DNA from: Liolophura sinensis
Taxonomy: Eukaryota > Mollusca > Polyplacophora > Chitonida > Chitonidae
Direction of reading: 5' to 3'
DNA: 64,000 nt
NCBI RefSeq assembly: GCF_032854445.1
Contig: NC_088305.1
Span: 19,453,717-19,517,716 of the forward strand
Below are positions 26,801 to 35,800 of the stretch, piece by piece. Numbering within the stretch: position 1 is the stretch's first letter; each line of letters starts with the position of its first letter. A program made the position numbers and the translations under genes. Under the pieces are notes generated by a model. The model saw only the letters and a list, made by a program, of their open reading frames with translations, was not told where the DNA came from and did not search any database.

Positions 26801-29800
26801 GGTTAGCAAGCTAGCTACAGGCACAAATACAAGACATTCTGTAAGTTCTGTAAGTTACAGAGCAACATGCAGCAAACGGAGAGGCTACTGTGGTCAAAGG
26901 GTTAGCATGCTAGCTACAGGCACAAATACAAGACATTCTGTAAGTTCTGTTAGTTACAGGGCAACATGCAGCAAAGGGAGAGGCTACTGTGGTCAAAGGG
27001 TTAGCATGCTAGCTACAGGCACAAATACAAGACATTCTGTAAGTTCTGTTAGTTACAGGGCAACATGCAGCAAACGGAGAGGCTACTGTGGTCAAAGGGT
27101 TAGCATGCTAGCTACAGGCACAAATACAAGACATTCTGTAAGTTCTGTAAGTTACACGGCAACATGCAGCAAACGGAGAGGCTACTGTGGTCAAAGGGTT
27201 AGCATGCTAGCTACAGGCACAAATACAAGACATTCTGTAAGTTCTGTTAGTTACAGGGCAACATGCAGCAAACGGAGAGACTACTGTGGTCAAAGGGTTA
27301 GCATGCTAGCTACAGGCACAAATACAAGACATTCTGTAAGTTCTGTTAGTTACAGGGCAACATGCAGCAAAGGGAGAGGCTACTGTGGTCAAGGGGATAG
27401 CAAGCTAGCTACAGACACAAATACAAGACATTCTGTAAGTTCTGTTAGTTACAGAGCAACATGCAGCAAACGGAGAGGCTGCTGTGGTCAAAGGGTTAGC
27501 ATGCTAGCTACAGGCACAAATACAAGACATTCTGTAAGTTCTGTTAGTTACAGGGCAACATGCAGCAAACGGAGAGGCTACTGTGGTCAAAGGGTTAGCA
27601 TGCTAGCTACAGGCACAAATACAAGACATTCTGTAAGTTCTGTTAGTTACAGGGCAACATGCAGCAAACGGAGAGGCTACTGTGGTCAAGGGGTTAGCAT
27701 GCTAGCTACAGGCACAAATACAAGACATTCTGTAAGTTCTGTTAGTTACAGGGCAACATGCAGCAAACGGAGAGGCTACTGTGGTCAAGGGGTTAGCATG
27801 CTAGCTTCAGGCACAAATACAAGACATTCTGTAAGTTCTGTTAGTTACAGGGCAACATGCAGCAAACGGAGAGGCTACTGTGGTCAAGGTGATAGAACGC
27901 TAGCATATTTAAAACCACAACTACATCTATGTGCATATGTGTACTCTAACTCTTTTCAGTTGCCTCTGCAACCAGTATTTTGAAACATTCTGAGAGAACT
28001 ATGGGGTGTAGAGAAATAGTTTTCAGTTTTAGGAAGCCTGCATCTTTAGTGACTCCAAAAAAAAAAAACAACATTTTGGCATGAGTCTCATCATGCATAA
28101 ATTTCACTGAAAGAGTTCTTTAGAGGTCGAAAAGTTTGAAGATTTACAGTATGAATTCTATAATTTTCATTTTTAGCAGATAGTGTTCTATTGGTATTCC
28201 AGAAACTTTGTTAGTGGCACTTTATATTTCTACCTACATGTGCATGTATGAGATATGCATTGTTTATACTTGATTGTGTTAATACTAGTGGAATTAGAAT
28301 CTGTATGCAGTATTCATGGTAACGGGCATTATAAACTATGCTGCTACAGGTATGTATTACCTTCAGACTCACCTGTGATTGTCTTGTTACGTCAGGTGTG
28401 CTGTTGTTGGGTGTTACATTACCGAGGATTACCTACTGGAGAAGGAAGGTGTCTTCTTGCTGATTGATCTTCTACAGGTAATGGTACAAAAAATCATGTG
28501 ACAATCTGGGGAAACTCATTTGTAAGCACTGAAAGTTTCACCCCAAGAGGCAAATAAAAGTCATAAAATGTTACTTTGTGGACGAAGTTAAACTTTCATT
28601 TTTTTCCAGTAGCATATCATTCTAGTTTTAAAATACACCTCAAAACACTTTTCTAAGATCAATAGAACCCTAAGAATCAGGCAAGTCCAGTAATTCCTAT
28701 GTCAGAAATCCACAAATATTTGATCTTTACTAAATTTTATGTCTGTTAATACATTGGAGATTTTTACAGTGGCATCGAAACATACTATTTGAGGCAAGGT
28801 GCTGTTCAAAAGCATTTCTTTCAGTAGTAGACATCAGTTGGGTCATCCATGACAAGCACACTTACATGTACCAGGGAGTTTCCATGTTTGTACCATTTTT
28901 TTAAGGTTAGGTTGTGACTGTAAGTCAAGAATGTTTGCCCCCAGGTATCTGGTGACAGAGTGTGCCAGTGGTCTTATATACTGCTTCTGTATTACCTAGT
29001 TCGTAGAAGAAATAAAGTAGTGGATGCTCATGGGTTTCCCCCGGGCTCTGGCCAGTTTCCTTCCACCATAATGCTGGCTGCTGTTGTACAAGTGAAATAT
29101 TCTCGAGTATCATGTAATACACCAATCAAATAAATAAATAAATATAAGTAAAAAATCTTTCAGTATGTTTATAATAAATAAATAGATACATGTATATACT
29201 AGTGCTGTATTTCACTTAAAATTTAGATAATGACTAAGTTGCTCATTTAACCTGAATCATGAGAGGTCTCTGTTAATCTTTGTCAGGTGTTTTGAGGCTT
29301 GTGTGGAAGGTAGGATGATATCTTATTGGAAAAAGTGTAAAATTTCAGAATTTGCATTAATTCAGAAAGATTTGCATTAATTCAGAAAGATTTGCATTAT
29401 GTCATGATGGAAAATTTGAATTATTATTATTATTATTATTTTATCAGTATTGCCCCAAAAACATGCACAACCTGATTGTGGGGTGTTTGTTGGACATGTG
29501 TGAAAACCCAAAGACTGTGCACCATGTGCTAACCTGGAGGGGCAAGAAAAACATGTCTGCTGCTCACCTATTCTGTCAGATGTGGCGGGAAGAGGAGCAA
29601 GAGATGGGGGTGAAGCGTGAACCCACAGGAGCTATTGCAGGTAGGTCAGGCTGTGTGAAGGAAGATTGAGTGTGTAGTGCCGATGGGAGGGATTTGGAGG
29701 GTAGGGAGGGGCAAGAGATGCGAGTGAAAAGGGAACCCAAATGGGTTATAGCAGGTCAGTCAGGCTATGTGGGGGGAGATTAAGCCGGTGTGGGTGGGTG

Positions 29801-32800
29801 TGGCTAAGGGGGCTAGGGCATGTATCTGGCGGGAAGAGGAGTAAAAGATAAAGGTGAAGAAGGCACCCACAAGGGCTGCAGCAGGTCAGTCAGGCTATGT
29901 GGGGGGGGGGGGGAGGTCAAGGGGGGGATGTGTATTTAGCAGGAACAGGAGTAACAGATAGGGGTAGCCCACAAGGGCTATAGCAGGTCAGTCAGGCAGT
30001 GTGAGGGGTGATTGGTGGGTGGGAGGTGTGCCGAAACTTTAATTTTATTTGATTTAATAAATAAACAAGTCCTGGCTTACGTCTTTGCTGACATCACTAT
30101 TGTGTTTTACTGTTACCAGACCTGAACCAGCCATTGAGGACCAGCCTACAAGAGGAGCTTGGGGTGACACCCCTCTCTGCTCACTGCCCTAGTCAGGCCA
30201 TTGTGGATGTCTCGGAAAACATGAGAGCCAAGCTGTACTCCCTCTTCTGTAAACTGGGTGAGCAGCCAGGAGCACATAACTCCTGAATAATGGGGACATT
30301 CACAACACAAACTATTCTTATGGGGCAGTTTGCATAGTCTAACGTTTGTTGTAGACCAAATGTTTTCCACTGGTATGGTGTGCAGATCTGTACGTTACTG
30401 GTGGAAAACTTTTTCAGTAACTGGCTCAGTGGTTTACGCAGGTTACTCTGGCTTCCTCCACCAATGAAACTTGGCCGGTGTTGTACAAGTGAAAAATGCC
30501 ATTCAAATATTTATTTTCCTGTAACTTTTTTAATACACATGTATTACAGGTTTTATTATGTTCTGAAATTATTCTGTATATCCACAGAATCCTGTTTAAA
30601 ATTTTTGACCCTTATTCACCAAAAAAAAGGCATAATTTATAAATTTTTTATTTATAGCTTGTAAATTTTTTATTTATAATAATTTTTTTTATTTTGACTA
30701 TTACAAAAGTTAGATACATTTTCTAGTTTTTTTTTGAAATCAGCATTCTTAGCTTTCATAATATGTTTATACACATAAAAATTCAATCAATATTTCAAGT
30801 TACACAGGGCAAAATGTGGATTTTTGCTTAAGAGGGACTCTGGTGTCCATAACCAGTGTGCGACAGTGACTCTAATTATAGCCAGCATATAACATCTTTG
30901 AAAGGCAAAAATACCTTTGAAGGCAAAAACAGACCTTGTTTTAAAAACAGCAGACATTTCAGAGTTTTATCCTTGGTGTTTTCAGGATTTACAGATTTGC
31001 CAGGACTGGATGTCACAGATCATGTCACACTGACAATTATAGAAAAATACATGGAGTTCAAGGTATTGGTGAATTCTTAGTATTATAGGCATAGTTTATA
31101 AATCAGTCAGTTTGATTCATGCTGTGTAGGTTAGATACACTCAGTTACATGGCAATGTGGTCCAAGTCAGCTGCTTTGTTTCTGCCTTTTGGAACACCCA
31201 GGGGCAGATAACCCGTGTTGAAGTCACATTCAGGGTAGATAACTCTTTCAAATATAAAATTAAGATGTGTTTGTCGAGAACATACTTTAAACTTCTCGCA
31301 TCAGTTTCAGTTTGTAACCTTCAAGCACTATAATTTAACAATTCACTGGCTTTAAACAAATTTCTTTTAAATTGTCAGTGGCAAATTTTTGGGATTTAGA
31401 ATGTACTGACTTGTATATATTTATCACGTAAAGAGAAGAGGTGTTGGGAATTTTTCATATTTCAGTGCTGTGCTTGTTTCAATGTGTGTACTAAAAGGAA
31501 ATATGGTGCTTAATTCAAGTGTATGTTAGGTTAGATACGTTGCTTTTGTTTGTTTCCTCCCAGGACCTGCAAGGTTTTCTCCCATCATAATTCTGGCCTT
31601 GGCGTATAAGTGAAATGTTCTCGAGCACATCGTAAAACCAGACAGATAAATGAATGTTGTGATTTTATCAGTGTGTAGGGTATAGCATTGTACCTAATTT
31701 TTACCATTTAATTAGTCCCTCGCCCAAAAATACGAAAATGGCGAAAAAGTAATCAAGTACCATGTTGATGCAACCAACCATCATACTTATTCTGATCAAT
31801 TTTCGAAACCAAAACTGACTCTAGCTCTTATGAACAAAGCTGTAAGGAGTGCAAAATATCTAGGCTGACCTCAGTCAGCTTTCATGCACGATTCCATAAA
31901 GCCATTCTTGACGGAGTTAAAATTTCATTGTAATTTTCCATTTCAAAGAACTTCATTGTAATGCTTAGTTTTGATACTGGGAGTTGAAATTTGGGCTTAA
32001 GATAATATTTATTACGTGATCAAACTTTTAATTTCTAGCTCCCCCAAATTATTATAGGAATTATTAGTGTGTTTCAAATTTTTACTCTTCAGGAATGGCT
32101 TAGTGGAATGGGCCTCTGATTATTTTTAGACTCTATGTCACTGACAATTGGGGAAAAAATCGTCTTTTTTTATTCAAAGCTATCAGAAATTGAACTTTGT
32201 GCTGACTATCACTAACTCTGTCCACAGATGGGCGAGGTGCTCACAGAGGTGATTGATGAGCTGGAAGTGGAGAATGTACGTCCAGTGACGCCAGATAGGG
32301 AAGCACTGGAGGCGATTTCACGCGCAGTTGAGGACCGTGCTCAGATTGTGGCCAGCACACAGGAAGAGCTTCTCCAAGCACAGAGCAATCAGGACATTAT
32401 CGAAGAGCAGGAGTTCTATGCTGAGGTAAGCGGGGACAACTCTTACAACACAACACTACCCTAATTCCTCAATCTTTCCATATGTGAAAGAATAACTGCA
32501 ATTTATGAATAAATTTAATATGATTTTGGCAACCTACAAACTACATTGGTTCGATCGGCCAATTTTCAGGGCATTTACAAAAAGTATAATTTTTTCAGTC
32601 TACACAGAATGGTGTTTTCAGAATATGCTTGAATAAACACCTTGCAAACATGTCAAAAGTTTGAAGATTTATAGTACATAAGGGTGAGATTCAGGGTACA
32701 TCAGACTGGTTCACACTTCAAACTGTATTTTATATTATCACTGTCACCTAAAATTTCTTCCAGGAATAAGGGACTGATTTTGTCTGATACTTAGTATTCG

Positions 32801-35800
32801 TGTTAGAAAGATGTTTTCTGGTTTGTTTGGAAGGTGGGCTGTTATCCTCATGTGAAAACATAATCTTCACCACCAATGGTAATAATTTATGCCATTGCAT
32901 TTTTGGGAGGTTTTGGTCAGTTTCAGTACTTAGTAACCAAGGCCATAACGATGGTAGAGTTTTGGAAAACGTTTGGGCTCCCCAAACTGAACATGCTGTA
33001 TTAAACCTAACAAGTAAATTAAACAAAAATATGATGGTTTACCAATAAAAAGTTAAGTTTTCACACAAATTTAAAAGCTCATAGAAAGCATCATTTTGAG
33101 TTGCATGTTTTAAATTTTTTTGTACAGTCACAATGTCACCATTAAAGTTTGGGATCAGAGCCTTTAATGTTCTGGGGGGCCTCCGTTGCTCAGTTGGTTA
33201 GCGCGCTAGCGCAGTGTAATAACCCAGGAGTCTCTCGCCAATGCGTTCCCTGTGAGTTCAAGTCCAGCTCATGCTGGCTTCCTCTCTGACCGTATGTGGG
33301 AAGGTGTGGCAGCAACCTGCGGATGGTCATGGGTTTCCTCCCACCATCATGCTGGCCGCCATCATATAAGTGAAATATTCTTGATTAGTGCGTAAAACAC
33401 CAATCAAATAAATAAATAAATTTAATGGAGGGAGGGAAATATAAAATTTTGGGGGTAAAATGTTAAGACTTGTAGATAGATTTGTAGTTCCAATTTTCTG
33501 GTATGATCAGTAGAAAAGTATAACCAACAGTATATTTTAAAATCAGAAAAAAACTGATATCATAATTTCAGGAGCTTCTTTATGTTTGTGCTTCTGTTTT
33601 AGTGTTAAATTTAGCAAGCTGTAATATCTCACAAAAGTTATCACTGCTCTGTGTGCATTTGCTGGGAGTGATGTTTTTATTTTATTTTGGCTATTTTCAG
33701 ATTCGAGAAAATCACAGACAGAAGGAAAAAGCTCTGAACGATTTCACAGAGTTTGTTGCCAGGACATCCAACTACACTGTCCTAAAGGTGAGTAAATTGG
33801 CATTCAGAATACCATCTCCAGATAAATTTCAAAATATTATACTTAGAACATCTTAGACTACAAAATCAAAATAGCAGAGTCGCTTTCTGTTTTTACCCAT
33901 GGATTTTTCTCTGTTAACACTTATTCCTGTATTATTACAATGATCTTCAAAGAAAACAAAATTGTTCAGTTTAATGGAGTTGCCCTCTAACGCGTTAAAG
34001 AAAACATGTGTTTGACTTTGCCAATCAACTTGAGGATTGCAGTCGTACAGTTTTAGCTGCAAAGCAGGAAAACTGATCACCGTTGTGTGAGTGACAAAGT
34101 CTTGTGATAAAGGGATACAGAATCGATTCTGATTGGCCGGCGTGAAAAATAGGCAAGTCTCCGCATAACCCAGGAAACCATATCTCCACTGTCAGCCAAT
34201 CCTTTTAAACAACCAAATGAACAAATAAATTTATTACACATTGAAAAGTTTGTCAGTAACTTGCCAAAGGTCATTTGTTTAGCATCCTCAACCCGTAAAA
34301 CTGACTGAAAATTCTTGAGTATGATGTTGAACGACATTCAAATAAATAAAATTTTACAAATGAAAATAAAATATTCTGTAATTGTTACTTTTCAGGCTGC
34401 AAAAGAGAGACAGGAGTTGTCAGTTGAAGCGTCAAGGATACAGCCTAAATTCAGAGACACGTAAGTTTTATGCCTCATTCAGTTTGAACAATATAGGTTA
34501 TAAAGTTGTGATTGATGATACAGTGAGAAATATTGGGGTGGGAGTCTGAATTCAGATCTCAAGCTTGGTTTGCATTGAAGGAGAAGAAAAATGATGCAAA
34601 AATCAGATGAAAGAGCGTGAAAACTTATTTGCAGATATGGACATTACATATTTTAAAAGTTTTTTATGTCAGGAGAAAAGGGTGTTTGAAAATATTTTTG
34701 CATGGTGGGTATTTGGGTCCACCTCTTGGTATATATGGCCTTTGCATTAAAATGTTGTAAATAAGGATGTCATACATGTCTAATAAATTTATTTGAATGT
34801 AAATATGTTGTTTATATCCAAACACATGCATTTGATCTGAAGTATGGAAAAATTTATGGATATATTAATAATATAAATTTGATCAAAATCCAGGAACACA
34901 TTTGTTAGCTGAAAAGACCAAATTCCAGCACTCATACATGTAAAGATGTCTTATATTCCTATTTCTAACATTATTATGCAAAAACAATATATAACAGGGG
35001 GTGGTCCTAAATAACCACCATACAAACATCATTTTGATGTTTCTCTTTAAAGAAAAATCGAAAAAATATTGAAATCCACATTTGCAACTAACTTTTCATG
35101 CTCTGTCATCTAAACTTCATGTATTTTTTATGTTGTTTTTGCCACCTCTAATGACCTCTTATATGTTTTCTTGACCTCTAATGACCTCTTTTATGTTTTC
35201 TCGACCTCTAATGACCTCTTTTATGTTTTCTCGACCTCTAATGACCTCTTTTATGAGAGGTTAAATATGAAATATTCTTGATAATGCTATGATATAATAT
35301 GCAATTAATAAAAATATAAAACACATTTTTTATACTTAAAATTTTTGCCAAAGCTACTGCTAAACAGCTTTATGAAGGGACAGGTACAAGTTTAATCTTA
35401 TATAGCTGTTATCATTCACAAATGTTTTTTTTTTTTTTCTTTACAGTGAAGCCTTCCACAGTACAGACATACAGAATCTGCAAACTACGGTAAGTTTGAT
35501 ATGTAATTATTCTCCTCAGTGCTCTAGCTTTGTAACTTTGTAACTTATCCCTCCAGACATACCAATCACACTGTGATATACAGTACATCTGTGTTTTCTT
35601 GGTGCCCATGTAATTTTGTAATTTCTCCCCCAGGCATTCAGTGAGCATCATGTGAAGGTGGACAGCACACCACCTCACTTGATAGCTTTTCCCCCCAAGC
35701 ATACTAATCACACTGTGATATACACTTCATTAATGTGTAACTTTGTAATTTCTCCCCCAGGCATTCAGTGAGCATCATGTGAAGGTGGACAGCACACCAC

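Noticed and set aside
33175..33260. tRNA-like sequence with A and B boxes
   Set aside because: It is the head of the SINE, followed by the SINE body and tail; not a free tRNA gene.
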